Positions 32,134-41,060 of a stretch of DNA of 41,065 nt are shown here, in pieces; positions within the stretch are counted from its first letter, which is position 1, and every line of letters begins with the position of its first letter. Source of the stretch: Spirochaetia bacterium (GTDB lineage: Bacteria > Spirochaetota > Spirochaetia > DSM-16054 > Sediminispirochaetaceae); contig JAIPFV010000014.1 of the NCBI GenBank assembly GCA_021736475.1, forward strand, positions 1-41,065, written 5' to 3'. Both the position numbers and the translations under genes were made by a program. The notes under the pieces were generated by a model. The model made no database searches. It was not told where the DNA came from and saw only the letters and a list, made by a program, of their open reading frames with translations.

Positions 32134-33355
32134 CGGAATGAAAGTATGCTCTTTCTGCGGGAAGAGCGCCGACCACGCCCGCCGTTTAATAGCAGGCCCG
32201 GGTGTGTATATATGTGACGAATGTGTGCATGTGTGCAAGCGTATACTCGACGAAGAAGAGCAAGTGGCCACCACCGAGTTCATGGAAGACGTACCAACAC
32301 CCATAGAGATAAAAGAGTATCTCGATGAGTACGTAATTGGACAGGATCCTGCTAAAAGGGTACTTTCGGTAGCTGTGTACAACCACTATAAACGAATTGG
32401 ACATAAAGAACAGCTTGAAGACGGGGTTGAACTGGATAAGTCCAACGTACTTATCACCGGTCCTACGGGTACCGGAAAAACTCTGCTGGCGAAAACTTTA
32501 GCCCGCAAACTCAAAGTCCCCTTCGCCATAGCCGACGCAACTACCCTTACTGAGGCCGGTTATGTAGGTGAAGATGTCGAGAACATCTTGCTCAAACTGA
32601 TCCAATCCGCCGGTAACAACATCGCTTCAGCAGAACGCGGTATTATCTATATCGATGAAATCGATAAAATAGCCCGTAAATCGGAAAATGTCTCCATTAC
32701 CCGGGATGTATCCGGCGAGGGAGTACAGCAGGCCCTCCTTAAAATCATCGAAGGCACCATTGCTTCGGTGCCACCCCAGGGTGGCCGTAAGCATCCTAAC
32801 CAGGAGATGATAAAGGTGGATACCTCTAATATCCTGTTTATTGTCGGCGGAGCTTTCGTCGGCCTGGATCGTATTATTGAAGAGCGGACCAGCCAACACC
32901 CGATGGGTTTTGGTGCGGATATTCGCGCCTCCAAAGAGAAAGATTTAGTAGAACTGTACAGCTATATGCATCCGGATGATCTTGTAAAATTCGGCTTGAT
33001 TCCGGAGTTTATAGGACGACTGCCGATACACGTTACCCTAAACGAACTGTCTAAGGAAGATCTCAAACGCATCATCACCGAACCTAAAAACTCGGTAATT
33101 CGCCAATATCAAAGCTCCTTAAAAGTTGATGGTATTGAGCTGATTTTTGAAGACGATGCTATTGAAGCTATAGCTGAGAAGGCAATCGAACGCAGAACCG
33201 GAGCACGCGGATTACGCTCTATCGTCGAGGGAATCATGATTGATATGATGTTTGAACTCCCCTCCATCGAAGGTGATAAACAGGTAGTGGTAAAACGCAG
33301 TGTAATTGACGATTCTACAAAACCGGAGATTGTCTACAAAAAGAAATCTGCATGA
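32114..33355 (+). CDS. clpX: ATP-dependent Clp protease ATP-binding subunit ClpX
   Basis: A 413-residue AAA+ unfoldase that recognises substrates and feeds them to ClpP. The N-terminal zinc domain has two CxxC pairs (C12/C15 and C34/C37). Walker A is GPTGTGKT, Walker [10 protein letters not shown], and the pore loop GYVGED. The ClpP-binding loop reads MGF (in HPMGFGAD) where E. coli has IGF. The gene begins inside the end of clpP and ends in the ATGA overlap with lon, so the protease genes are coupled. Confidence 0.97.
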   Translation: MSKNKNDGMKVCSFCGKSADHARRLIAGPGVYICDECVHVCKRILDEEEQVATTEFMEDVPTPIEIKEYLDEYVIGQDPAKRVLSVAVYNHYKRIGHKEQLEDGVELDKSNVLITGPTGTGKTLLAKTLARKLKVPFAIADATTLTEAGYVGEDVENILLKLIQSAGNNIASAERGIIYIDEIDKIARKSENVSITRDVSGEGVQQALLKIIEGTIASVPPQGGRKHPNQEMIKVDTSNILFIVGGAFVGLDRIIEERTSQHPMGFGADIRASKEKDLVELYSYMHPDDLVKFGLIPEFIGRLPIHVTLNELSKEDLKRIITEPKNSVIRQYQSSLKVDGIELIFEDDAIEAIAEKAIERRTGARGLRSIVEGIMIDMMFELPSIEGDKQVVVKRSVIDDSTKPEIVYKKKSA

Positions 33356-35748
33356 AATTACCTGCACTTCCTAAGAGCGGCAAACGAGAGCTCCCTCTAG
33401 TACCTATGAGGGAGCTTGTAGTGTTCCCCCATATGGTGGTCCCCTTCTTCGCGGAAAATCCGGAATCGGTAAAGGCGATTGAAGAGAGTATGAACCACGA
33501 CCGCCAGGTATTTTTAGTGTGTCAGAAGGGCGCGGCAAAAAACCCCGGCCGCGATGACATGTACCAGGCCGGAACAATCAGCAAAGTCCTTCAGATGCTC
33601 AAACTCCCCGACGGCACTACCCGTGTCCTGGCCGAAGGCCGCCAGCGAGCGTGGATGAAGAAGTATGACGACCGAGGCGGGTACCGCAAGGCTACCGTTA
33701 TCCCTTTCGAAGAGATCCGTGAGGCAGATGAAAGCCTACAGCCCCTTCTCACGACCATCAAAAGCGCCTTTGAAAATTACGCGAAACTCCAAAAGAAAAT
33801 TCCCCAGGAAACTATAGACTCCATCAATAAGACCGAAAATCCCGACAAGTTGGCCGATCTGATTTCCGCCAATTCCAGTCTGAAACCGGATAAGAAAGTC
33901 GAGATTTTAGGCATTGGCGATGTACACCGGCGCCTGGAAACTTTAGCCGTCCACATAGAGGCGGAAAGTGAAGTTGTTTCTCTGCAAAATAAGATTAACG
34001 GCCAAGTCAAGAAAAAAATGGAGCAGAGCCAAAAGGAATATTATCTGAACGAGCAGCTCCGTCAGATAAATAAAGAGCTCGGTAAGGATGAAGATGATAC
34101 CAGTGGTTCGAAGGAACTTATTGAACGGATAAAGGCCAAAAATCCGCCTCATGAAGCTCTTGAGAAAGCAGAGAAAGAGGCTAAGCGTCTTTCGCGTCTG
34201 CAGCCTATGTCCCCCGAATCGGGAGTTCTGCGTACCTATCTTGAATGGCTGGCTGATCTGCCATGGAGTAACAAGAGCGAGGATAATCGCGACATAAACC
34301 GGGCCGAGGAAATTCTCAACGAAGACCATTACGACATGCAGAAACCCAAAGAGCGGGTATTAGATTTTCTCGCGGTCAGACAGCTGCAGGATAAGGCCAA
34401 GGGACCGATACTCTGTTTTGTCGGCCCTCCGGGTACCGGTAAAACGAGTCTCGGCCGCTCGGTTGCCCGCGCAATCAACCGGGAGTTCATACGTGTCTCC
34501 TTGGGCGGCGTCCGCGACGAGGCTGAAATCCGTGGTCACCGTAAGACCTATGTAGGTGCGTTGCCCGGAAAGATAATTCAATCCCTCCGGAAGGCCGGTA
34601 CCGTCAATCCGGTTTTTCTACTTGATGAAATAGACAAACTGAGCAACGACTTTCGCGGCGACCCGGCCTCGGCCCTGCTGGAGGTACTCGATCCCGAGCA
34701 AAACTCGACCTTCATGGACCATTATCTGGAAGTAGCCTATGACCTGTCACATATAATGTTTATTACTACCGCCAATTCGGTTCACTCTATTCCCCTCGCC
34801 CTTCGCGACCGAACCGAGATAATAGAAATACCCGGCTATACCGACCTTGAAAAGGAGCAAATAGCCCGTCAATTTATTATTCCAAAACAGCTTCGTGAAA
34901 ACGGTCTCGCCTGGGCGGATGTTCAATTCCAAAAACCGGCCATATTAGCGGTAATACGCAGCTATACCATGGAATCGGGTGTGCGAAACCTGGAGCGGCA
35001 AATTGCGGCCATCATCCGTAAGATTGCCCGCGAGGCGGTAAAAGAGGGGTATCTTCCTACTGAAGAAAACCCTGAACCGGAGTTTAAGGTAGTGGTGGCT
35101 GAAAAAAGTCTCAAAAAATATCTCGGACCGGCACCCTTTGAACAAGACCTGGTATACAGGGCACCCTCTCCGGGAATGGCCCACGGATTGGCCTGGACCG
35201 AGATGGGCGGAAAGATGCTCCCGGTGGAGGTTTCTCTTCTCCCCGGCGAGGGCAAGCTCATCCTTACCGGCAGCCTTGGGGACGTAATGAAAGAGAGTGC
35301 CCAGCTTGCCCTGAGCTTTATTCGGTCGCACACCTCCCAGTTTAACCTTACCGAAGATTTTCAGAAGAACACCGATATTCACATTCATGTGCCCCAAGGG
35401 GCAATACCAAAGGACGGCCCTTCCGCCGGAATTACCCTAACGGCAGCCATGGTGTCGGCCTTAACCACGCGTTCGGTTCGTCCCTGTACTGCCATGACCG
35501 GCGAGATAACTCTGACGGGGCGAATTCTGCCCATCGGAGGGGTAAAAGAGAAGGTACTGGCCGCCTATCGTAACCAGCTTGAGGCGGTATTGATGCCCGC
35601 GGAAAACCGCAAAGATACCGAAGAGCTGCCTAAGGAAGTGAAATCGCAGATAGAATTTCATTTCGCCTCAACTGTTGAGGAGGCCCTTGAATTTCTTTTT
35701 TCCGAAGCAGATGCAGATGCAGATAGCCGGAATAGCGACAATCAGTAA
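33352..35748 (+). CDS. lon: ATP-dependent Lon protease
   Basis: A 798-residue bacterial-type (LonA) protease: an N-terminal substrate-binding domain (about 15-210), a coiled-coil helical region, an AAA+ module with Walker A GPPGTGKT near 360 and FLLDEIDKL, and a C-terminal S16 protease domain. The catalytic dyad is S691 (KDGPSAGI) and K732 (IGGVKEK). It degrades misfolded and regulatory proteins. The end carries a short Ala-Asp repeat (three GCAGAT units at 35707-35724). Its start overlaps clpX as ATGA. Confidence 0.97.
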   Translation: MKLPALPKSGKRELPLVPMRELVVFPHMVVPFFAENPESVKAIEESMNHDRQVFLVCQKGAAKNPGRDDMYQAGTISKVLQMLKLPDGTTRVLAEGRQRAWMKKYDDRGGYRKATVIPFEEIREADESLQPLLTTIKSAFENYAKLQKKIPQETIDSINKTENPDKLADLISANSSLKPDKKVEILGIGDVHRRLETLAVHIEAESEVVSLQNKINGQVKKKMEQSQKEYYLNEQLRQINKELGKDEDDTSGSKELIERIKAKNPPHEALEKAEKEAKRLSRLQPMSPESGVLRTYLEWLADLPWSNKSEDNRDINRAEEILNEDHYDMQKPKERVLDFLAVRQLQDKAKGPILCFVGPPGTGKTSLGRSVARAINREFIRVSLGGVRDEAEIRGHRKTYVGALPGKIIQSLRKAGTVNPVFLLDEIDKLSNDFRGDPASALLEVLDPEQNSTFMDHYLEVAYDLSHIMFITTANSVHSIPLALRDRTEIIEIPGYTDLEKEQIARQFIIPKQLRENGLAWADVQFQKPAILAVIRSYTMESGVRNLERQIAAIIRKIAREAVKEGYLPTEENPEPEFKVVVAEKSLKKYLGPAPFEQDLVYRAPSPGMAHGLAWTEMGGKMLPVEVSLLPGEGKLILTGSLGDVMKESAQLALSFIRSHTSQFNLTEDFQKNTDIHIHVPQGAIPKDGPSAGITLTAAMVSALTTRSVRPCTAMTGEITLTGRILPIGGVKEKVLAAYRNQLEAVLMPAENRKDTEELPKEVKSQIEFHFASTVEEALEFLFSEADADADSRNSDNQ

Positions 35749-35790
35749 TCGAGCATACACGCGGCATGCGAAACTATTTCTAAAAATTGC

Positions 35791-35819
35791 TTGATTTGGC
35801 ATACCACTACCGCTATAAT
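35791..35819 (+). promoter_or_regulatory. Near-consensus sigma-70 promoter of the small exported protein
   Basis: TTGATT (35791-35796), a 17-base spacer and a perfect TATAAT (35814-35819). The start codon is 31 bases past the -10 box. The match shows that sequence upstream of 35851 is not coding. Confidence 0.75.
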
Positions 35820-35850
35820 TGAACTGAGATTGGAACAGAAGGAGGCACCT

Positions 35851-36264
35851 TTGAAACGAAGGGTAATTTTACTAACACTACTTATTTCTATACTGCTAGC
35901 CGGCTTTGCATATGCCGAACAATCCGACTATTACGTAAAGTCTGTTCCTATCGCCAAGGTATACATGCACAGCCTTGGATACAGGATTGTATATCAAAAA
36001 AGCGACCTAAACTTCGGCGTATTTTACGTGCCGGAACAATGGTTCGATATGCCGGCAAACAGAGAACAAGACCCCAAGGCCGAGCTTATCATGGCTCGCG
36101 ACAAGGCCTATCCTTACTTCTCTATCTTCTGGGAGGCAGGCGAATTCAGCCATATCAGGCTGTATCTGCACAAAAATTTGAATCATCTATCTTATGGCGA
36201 TTTAGAAAACCCGGAAAACTTCAATGACCAGTTTAATATCGAGACCCTGTCGATAGAGTTTTAA
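35851..36264 (+). CDS. Small exported protein of unknown function
   Basis: A 137-residue protein that I do not recognise. It begins with a clear Sec signal peptide: KRR, a hydrophobic core (VILLTLLISILLAGF) and AYA-EQ as a likely cleavage site near residue 21. The mature part of about 116 residues is polar with many aromatic residues and no cysteine, so no lipid anchor or disulfides. It is probably periplasmic. The start is a TTG at 35851 with AAGGAGG 5 bases before it; the frame continues upstream, but that sequence holds the promoter. It lies between lon and the DHH phosphoesterase gene and has its own promoter. Confidence 0.7.
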   Translation: MKRRVILLTLLISILLAGFAYAEQSDYYVKSVPIAKVYMHSLGYRIVYQKSDLNFGVFYVPEQWFDMPANREQDPKAELIMARDKAYPYFSIFWEAGEFSHIRLYLHKNLNHLSYGDLENPENFNDQFNIETLSIEF

Positions 36265-36332
36265 GACCGATTTACAATCGCCCCAACATCCTCAAGTTGC
36301 ACAGTCCCCTTGCGGCAGTATAAGAGAAATGA

Positions 36333-37316
36333 ATGAACACAATACCACAACATATTTTAGATGCCCTCGAAGGGTGGAACGAGTATATCCTTATTGGCCA
36401 CCGGGAACCCGACGGGGACTGTACCAGTTCGGGGCTTGCCCTCAATTGGTTTTTAGAGCGCAGGGGAAAAAGATGCCATTTAGTATCGCCCGGCCCGTTC
36501 CAGCGCCCTGAACTCGATACCCTGAGCTCCCACTTTGCTGCTCATGTGCCAAAGGATATTGATCGGGATAACACTGCTGTAATCATTTTAGACTGTTCAA
36601 CCATAGAAAGAATCGACTATCTGGCCGATGAGATAAAGGGACTCCCTGTAATAGTTATCGACCACCACTCCTCGGGCAATTCCTTCGGGGACCATCGGCT
36701 CATCGACGATACAGCGCCCTCAGTCACCTTCATGATACTCCATATTATTGAAGCTGCAGGCTTCGAACCGACCGAGAAAGAGGCCCAGACGCTTCTGTTT
36801 GGTTTGGCTACAGACACTGGGTTTTTCAGGCACCTCGGAGCCCATACCCCTGAAACCTTCGAGGCGGTAGCACGGCTTACCGCCGCCGGTGCAAATCCGA
36901 ATCAGATTCATCGCCAAATGTACGGAGGCCGGCCCTTAGCTTCAAAACAGCTGCTGGGGCTGCTGATGCACAGAGCCCGTCCTTATGCCGACGGAAAGGT
37001 AATGATAACCTTCGAAACCCTGGAAGAACAGCAGCAGTTTGGAATTGAGAACCGTGATTCCGACAGCTTGTATCAGCAACTCCAGAGCATCGAAGGCTGC
37101 GAAGCGGTGGCTTTGATACGCGAAGAGAAACCGGGTGAATGTTCTATCGGATTGCGCTCCAACTTCTTTGTCGATGTAGGTAAAATCGCTCTTGAGCTTG
37201 GCGGCGGCGGCCACGCCCGGGCAGCCGGACTTAGCTGGCAGGGAAGCCGCCAGAGCGCTGAACAGCACATACGAACCGCCCTTGAAGCTGCGGTGCATGC
37301 TGTAACTGATAAATAG
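36333..37316 (+). CDS. nrnA: DHH/DHHA1 family phosphoesterase (NrnA-like oligoribonuclease/pAp phosphatase)
   Basis: A 327-residue Mn-dependent phosphoesterase. DHH-family motifs are present: GHREPDGD (H23, D27, D29), ILDCS (D87), the DHH triplet D110-H111-H112, and TDTG (D161). The C-terminal DHHA1 domain has the RNA-binding loop GGGGHARAAG near residues 291-300. NrnA-type enzymes degrade short RNA fragments and 3'-phosphoadenosine 5'-phosphate. A weak AAGAGA site precedes the ATG. Other DHH members (GdpP, RecJ) are larger or have extra domains, so NrnA is the best fit. Confidence 0.9.
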   Translation: MNTIPQHILDALEGWNEYILIGHREPDGDCTSSGLALNWFLERRGKRCHLVSPGPFQRPELDTLSSHFAAHVPKDIDRDNTAVIILDCSTIERIDYLADEIKGLPVIVIDHHSSGNSFGDHRLIDDTAPSVTFMILHIIEAAGFEPTEKEAQTLLFGLATDTGFFRHLGAHTPETFEAVARLTAAGANPNQIHRQMYGGRPLASKQLLGLLMHRARPYADGKVMITFETLEEQQQFGIENRDSDSLYQQLQSIEGCEAVALIREEKPGECSIGLRSNFFVDVGKIALELGGGGHARAAGLSWQGSRQSAEQHIRTALEAAVHAVTDK

Positions 37317-37486
37317 CTGCACTTTTGAAAATTGAAGATTTTTGTTATGCCTGGTCCTTCCGTGCTTTCTAGTGGTACCGGACAATAGATGCGCACCTAC
37401 TTTAGTTACTGCTGCGGTTGAATTGTAAATAAATGTAAATTCGCCCTTGTAGAACCTCCATTACATCACCTTTACCCTACTTCGGT

Positions 37487-37503
37487 TTGGCACACAAATT
37501 GCA
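37487..37503 (+). promoter_or_regulatory. Near-consensus sigma-54 promoter
   Basis: TTGGCACACAAATTGCA holds GG at 37489-37490 and GC at 37501-37502, exactly 12 bases apart. It matches TGGCAC-N5-TTGCA and differs from the full consensus only at the base after TGGCAC. Predicted start of transcription is near 37514, 34 bases before the ATG of the sigma-like gene. Confidence 0.75.
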
Positions 37504-37547
37504 ACAACATACTCCCACGTCATTACATATAACAAGGAGGGGTGAGT

Positions 37548-38387
37548 ATGTATGCATCACAGCTTACTGCAATAGTTATGGAGGGGCAACGTGATCCCTC
37601 TCAAATCCAGAAGGCGGAATGGACGGTTGCCTGCTGGATATATAAGGAGCTGAACAGGAAATTTCAACTTGATCCGGACGAGGCGAGTAACTTTTTCTGT
37701 GATTTTTACCCAAAAATTCGCAAGCTCATTATGCAATTTGAGAATCGCGGATATGCCTTCGAGGCCTATCTGTATACTACTTTACGGTGGCAGGTGTTAA
37801 GCTATAAAAAGAAGCTGGGCCGCGAGCGACTTGAACGGCAGCTGTTTACTTTCGAACCCTTCTGGGATGTCCATCAGGAGGAGCCACTGTACTCGGAGTA
37901 TACTCCCCCGCAGCTGCCGAAGGAACCCTATAACTCTTTCACCACCTTCCGCAAGCGTCTTATCTATGTTGCCCTTCGGGAATCGGAATATTTAGACCAC
38001 AACTTGATCGAGGCAATCGTCCAGTATACACACATCGATCGACGGTGGTTTCTAAACTGTGTGATGGCACTGCGCCGTAAGGTAGAAGACCGCAAGCAGC
38101 GCCTCGAGAGGGCGCGACTGTACCATAACACCTGTTTTTACCGCTACTACATCATTCAGCTGCAGATTCAAAACTGCAACTCGCCGGATCAAACCCGGCT
38201 CTACCATCGCGAACTTCTAAAGGTGCGGCGCCGTTTACACAGAGTCTCACTGCAGCTGCAGAAAATGCATGTCCACCCAACCAACCGGGAAATTGCAGAG
38301 GTACTTAACATACCAAAGGGATCGATAGATTCGGGAATTTACTATGTGCTTGGAAAGGACAGCTATGAACAACAATCGGCTGCCTGA
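37548..38387 (+). CDS. Sigma-factor-like protein, divergent
   Basis: A 279-residue soluble protein. Residues of about 45-95 (including FFCDFYPKIRKLI and FEAYLYTTLRWQVLSY) resemble sigma region 2, the core-RNA-polymerase and -10-binding part. Near the C-terminus, PTNREIAEVLNIPKGSIDSG resembles a region 4 helix-turn-helix. The middle (about 130-220) is Arg/Lys-rich and unlike a typical region 3. I could not assign it to an established sigma group, so the call rests on local resemblance. The ATG at 37548 has AAGGAGG 7 bases before it and is preferred over a GTG at 37542. A sigma-54 promoter is 45 bases upstream. It might alternatively be a structural DNA-binding protein. Confidence 0.6.
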   Translation: MYASQLTAIVMEGQRDPSQIQKAEWTVACWIYKELNRKFQLDPDEASNFFCDFYPKIRKLIMQFENRGYAFEAYLYTTLRWQVLSYKKKLGRERLERQLFTFEPFWDVHQEEPLYSEYTPPQLPKEPYNSFTTFRKRLIYVALRESEYLDHNLIEAIVQYTHIDRRWFLNCVMALRRKVEDRKQRLERARLYHNTCFYRYYIIQLQIQNCNSPDQTRLYHRELLKVRRRLHRVSLQLQKMHVHPTNREIAEVLNIPKGSIDSGIYYVLGKDSYEQQSAA

Positions 38388-38616
38388 TGCTGGTCCTGCC
38401 TTGATTGCTGCCTTGATCCTTACCTTGATCCTTACCTTGATCCTTGGCTTAATCCTTGGCTTAATCTTTGGCTTAATCTTTGGCTTAATCCTTGGCTTAA
38501 TCCTTGGCTTTGCCCCTGCCCTAGTAGCTCCGAACAAGCCAAAAGGTGGACGCATGCCCGGCTTTTCATTATGCTGTCGGTATGGAAATTTTAGTAGCAA
38601 CGGAAAACACACATAA
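38365..38616 (+). CDS. Possible small hydrophobic protein of tandem ILxL repeats
   Basis: An 83-residue reading frame dominated by a repeat of four residues (LILT, LILG, LIFG) from about residue 13 to 52, which would form one long hydrophobic helix. It starts inside the end of the sigma-like gene with an AAAGGA site 5 bases before the ATG and ends inside the start of rdgB, so it could be coupled to both. The same stretch is the 12-bp DNA repeat described separately. Whether it is made as a protein is unclear; the overlap with two real genes and the low complexity make it a doubtful gene. Confidence 0.35.
   Translation: MNNNRLPDAGPALIAALILTLILTLILGLILGLIFGLIFGLILGLILGFAPALVAPNKPKGGRMPGFSLCCRYGNFSSNGKHT
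38401..38520. repeat. 12-bp tandem repeat array, about ten units
   Basis: Ten 12-base units run from 38401. The eight inner units are variants of TTGATCCTTACC and TTAATCCTTGGC, with pairs of identical neighbours; the first and last are diverged. The period is a multiple of three and no unit contains an indel. The array lies between the sigma-like gene and rdgB. Confidence 0.9.
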
Positions 38617-39169
38617 GTTAAAAGAACTCTCTGCCATTTTTGCCGACCATACTCTTTTCACCCCCCATGAAAAGGGTATTGAGTACTTCTTTGAAGAGAC
38701 CGGAGAAACCTTTCTGGCCAACGCCCAGGGTAAAGCACTGGCACTCCACGAACAGGCCGGAAGTCCGGTTATAGCCGACGATTCAGGTTTGGTAGTACCC
38801 GCCCTCGGCGGAGAACCGGGCGTATACAGCGCCCGTTACGGCTCGCCTGCCGGGGGCCCCAATCTGGACACCCCGGAGCGCAACCGCTACCTGCTCGGCA
38901 AAATGGAAGGCCTCACCGACCGACGATCCTACTTTGTCTGCTGCATGGTACTGGTACTCACTCCGGAACGTTTTTTCGTAGCCCAGGAGACTCTACCCGG
39001 ACGCATTATCAGCGAGCCCCGCGGGAGCTACGGCTTTGGATACGACCCGCTGTTCTATCTCAACGAATACAACCAAACCGTCGCCGAACTCCCGGAGGCC
39101 GAAAAGAACAAAATTAGCCACCGCGGCCGGGCGGGTATCCGCCTCCGCGCCGTACTGGATTCACTTTAA
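38582..39169 (+). CDS. rdgB: RdgB/HAM1 family non-canonical purine NTP pyrophosphatase
   Basis: A 195-residue enzyme that hydrolyses dITP, dXTP and XTP to the monophosphates and keeps them out of DNA. Signature segments are VATENTHKLKEL near the N-terminus, TFLANAQGKA, VIADDSGLVVPALGGEPGVYSARY in the centre and SYGFGYDPLF toward the end. The ATG at 38582 is chosen because it gives the standard N-terminus; an upstream GTG at 38546 adds unrelated residues. No good ribosome-binding site precedes it, so coupling to the preceding reading frame is possible. Confidence 0.94.
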   Translation: MEILVATENTHKLKELSAIFADHTLFTPHEKGIEYFFEETGETFLANAQGKALALHEQAGSPVIADDSGLVVPALGGEPGVYSARYGSPAGGPNLDTPERNRYLLGKMEGLTDRRSYFVCCMVLVLTPERFFVAQETLPGRIISEPRGSYGFGYDPLFYLNEYNQTVAELPEAEKNKISHRGRAGIRLRAVLDSL

Positions 39170-39170
39170 C

Positions 39171-39206
39171 AACAAGGTCGAAAACAAGGTCGAAAACAAC
39201 GCCGAA
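39171..39206. repeat. 12-bp tandem repeat between rdgB and pepF
   Basis: AACAAGGTCGAA occurs at 39171-39182 and 39183-39194, and a variant (AACAACGCCGAA) at 39195-39206. It is downstream of the rdgB stop and about 20 bases before pepF. Confidence 0.75.
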
Positions 39207-39227
39207 ATCAATTAAAGGATAAAAATT

Positions 39228-41060
39228 ATGCCGGAAAAACAGTCAAACCCACAGTCGGAAAACCAAAACCGAATTCCCGAGCGCCACGAAGTCCCCGACG
39301 AATACAAGTGGGACCTCTCCAAACTCTACCCCTCCAACCAGGAGTGGGAACAGGGCCTCAAGGACCTTGAGCAGCGCATCGAAGGGGTGCAGCAGTTCCA
39401 GGGCACCCTCGACCGCTCGGTGGCCCAGTTCAAGCAGTGCCTCGACTACCTGAACGAAACTGAAATGCTGGAAGAGCGGCTGGGCTACTACGCCCACCTG
39501 CGAACCACCGAAGACGTGGGCAGCAGCGCCCACCAGGAACGCTTTGCCCGCTACATGCAGGTAGCCACCCGGCTCTCCGCGGCCACCAGCTTCTTCACCC
39601 CCGAAATCCAATCCATCCCCGAACAGACCATGCAGCAGTACCTGGCCTCCCCGGAGCTGGAAGACTATAAAATCATGTTGGGAAAACTCCTGCGCTTCAA
39701 GGACCACGTGCTCTCCCGGAAGGAGGAAAAACTACTGGCCCTGCAGGCCGAAGCCCGTCAGGCCCCGGAAAAGGCCTTCTCCGCTCTGACTAACGTGGAT
39801 TTCGACTTTGGACACATCGACACCCCCGAGGGCTCCAAGCCCCTCAGCCAGTCCACCTTCAGCTCCTTTATGATCAACCCCTCCCGCCAGGTCCGCCAAT
39901 CCGCCTACGAGCGGCTCTACCAGGTCTACGGCAGCCATGTACACAGCCTGGCCGCCCTGTACGACGGCAGTGTGCAGGACGACATCTACCGTTCCCGCGT
40001 ACGCGGCTACGACTCGGCCCGACAGATGGCCCTTTTCCCGGACAAAGTCCCCGAGAGCGTCTACGACAACCTCATCTCTGTGGTCCACGAAAACCTGCCC
40101 AGTCTGCACCGCTACTATGAACTGCGCCGCAAGGCCCTGGGGCTTGATAAACTGGCCCACTACGATGTCTACGTACCTATCGTGGGAGAGGTAAAAACGA
40201 ACAATCCCTACGAGCAGGCCGTGGATACCGTCACCGAAGCTCTGCATCCCCTGGGCGAGGAGTATCAGAACACCCTCAAGCAGGGGCTCCTGGGGGGATG
40301 GGTCGACCGCTACGAAAACCGGGGCAAACGCAGCGGAGCCTTCTCCGCCGGCAGCTATGTCGGCGACCCATACATATTGCTCAACTACCAGCCCAGCGTC
40401 CTGCGCGATGTGTTTACCCTGGCCCACGAAGGGGGCCACTCCATGCACTCCTACTACAGCGCCTGCAACAACCCCTTCGCCCACTACAACTACACCATCT
40501 TCGAGGCAGAGGTCGCCTCCACCTTCAACGAACAGCTCCTGGCAGAACACCTGCTCGCTCATGCGGACAAGCCAAAAATGCAGGCTTACATCACCAACAA
40601 ACTGGTCGACGACTTTGTGGCCACGATTTTCCGACAGACTATGTTTGCCGAGTTCGAGCACAATGCCCACCACATGGTCGAGACCGGCCGTCCCCTCACC
40701 GTCGACTCCCTCCGCGCCGCCTACCGCGAACTGCTCCGCCGCTACTTCGGCCCCCGGGTCGAACTGCCCGAAGCCGCCGATATCGAATGCCTGCGCATCC
40801 CCCACTTCTACCGGGCCTACTACGTGTACAAATACGCTACCGGCCTCTCCGCCGCCGTCACCCTGGCCACCCGCGTCCAAACCGGCGGCCCCCAGGAGCG
40901 CCGCGACTACCTCGCCTTCCTCAAATCCGGCGGCAGCCGCTACCCCCTCGAATCGCTCCAGCTTGCAGGGGTCGACATGAGCTCCCCCGAGCCCATCCGC
41001 AGCGCCATGGACAACTTCAGCCGGCGCCTCCACCAGCTCGAGCAGCTTATTCTTTCATAA
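39228..41060 (+). CDS. pepF: Oligoendopeptidase F, peptidase family M3B
   Basis: A 610-residue cytosolic zinc endopeptidase that cuts peptides of about 7-17 residues. The zinc motif is HEGGH at residues 400-404, with the third-ligand Glu at 428 in FEAEVASTFNE. The N-terminal helical lobe and the C-terminal segment FYRAYYVYKYATG are typical of the PepF clade. The start follows an AAAGGA site 7 bases before the ATG. The gene is notably richer in G and C, especially at third codon positions, than its neighbours upstream. It is complete; its stop is 5 bases from the window end. Confidence 0.95.
   Translation: MPEKQSNPQSENQNRIPERHEVPDEYKWDLSKLYPSNQEWEQGLKDLEQRIEGVQQFQGTLDRSVAQFKQCLDYLNETEMLEERLGYYAHLRTTEDVGSSAHQERFARYMQVATRLSAATSFFTPEIQSIPEQTMQQYLASPELEDYKIMLGKLLRFKDHVLSRKEEKLLALQAEARQAPEKAFSALTNVDFDFGHIDTPEGSKPLSQSTFSSFMINPSRQVRQSAYERLYQVYGSHVHSLAALYDGSVQDDIYRSRVRGYDSARQMALFPDKVPESVYDNLISVVHENLPSLHRYYELRRKALGLDKLAHYDVYVPIVGEVKTNNPYEQAVDTVTEALHPLGEEYQNTLKQGLLGGWVDRYENRGKRSGAFSAGSYVGDPYILLNYQPSVLRDVFTLAHEGGHSMHSYYSACNNPFAHYNYTIFEAEVASTFNEQLLAEHLLAHADKPKMQAYITNKLVDDFVATIFRQTMFAEFEHNAHHMVETGRPLTVDSLRAAYRELLRRYFGPRVELPEAADIECLRIPHFYRAYYVYKYATGLSAAVTLATRVQTGGPQERRDYLAFLKSGGSRYPLESLQLAGVDMSSPEPIRSAMDNFSRRLHQLEQLILS

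Noticed and set aside
36039-36227. A 62-codon plus-strand frame inside the small exported protein gene
   Set aside because: It overlaps a gene with a clear signal peptide, promoter and ribosome-binding site and has none of its own.
38401-38520. CRISPR array
   Set aside because: Units are 12 bases long and contiguous, with no spacers, and there are no cas genes nearby.
40357-40980. A 207-codon frame in another phase of pepF
   Set aside because: Composition is almost only Ser, Thr, Pro and Ala, the usual result of reading GC-rich codons out of phase.
39732-41033. A 433-codon open frame on the minus strand inside pepF
   Set aside because: It is antisense to a clear M3 peptidase, has low-complexity Gly/Val/Ala composition, and arises from the high GC at third positions.
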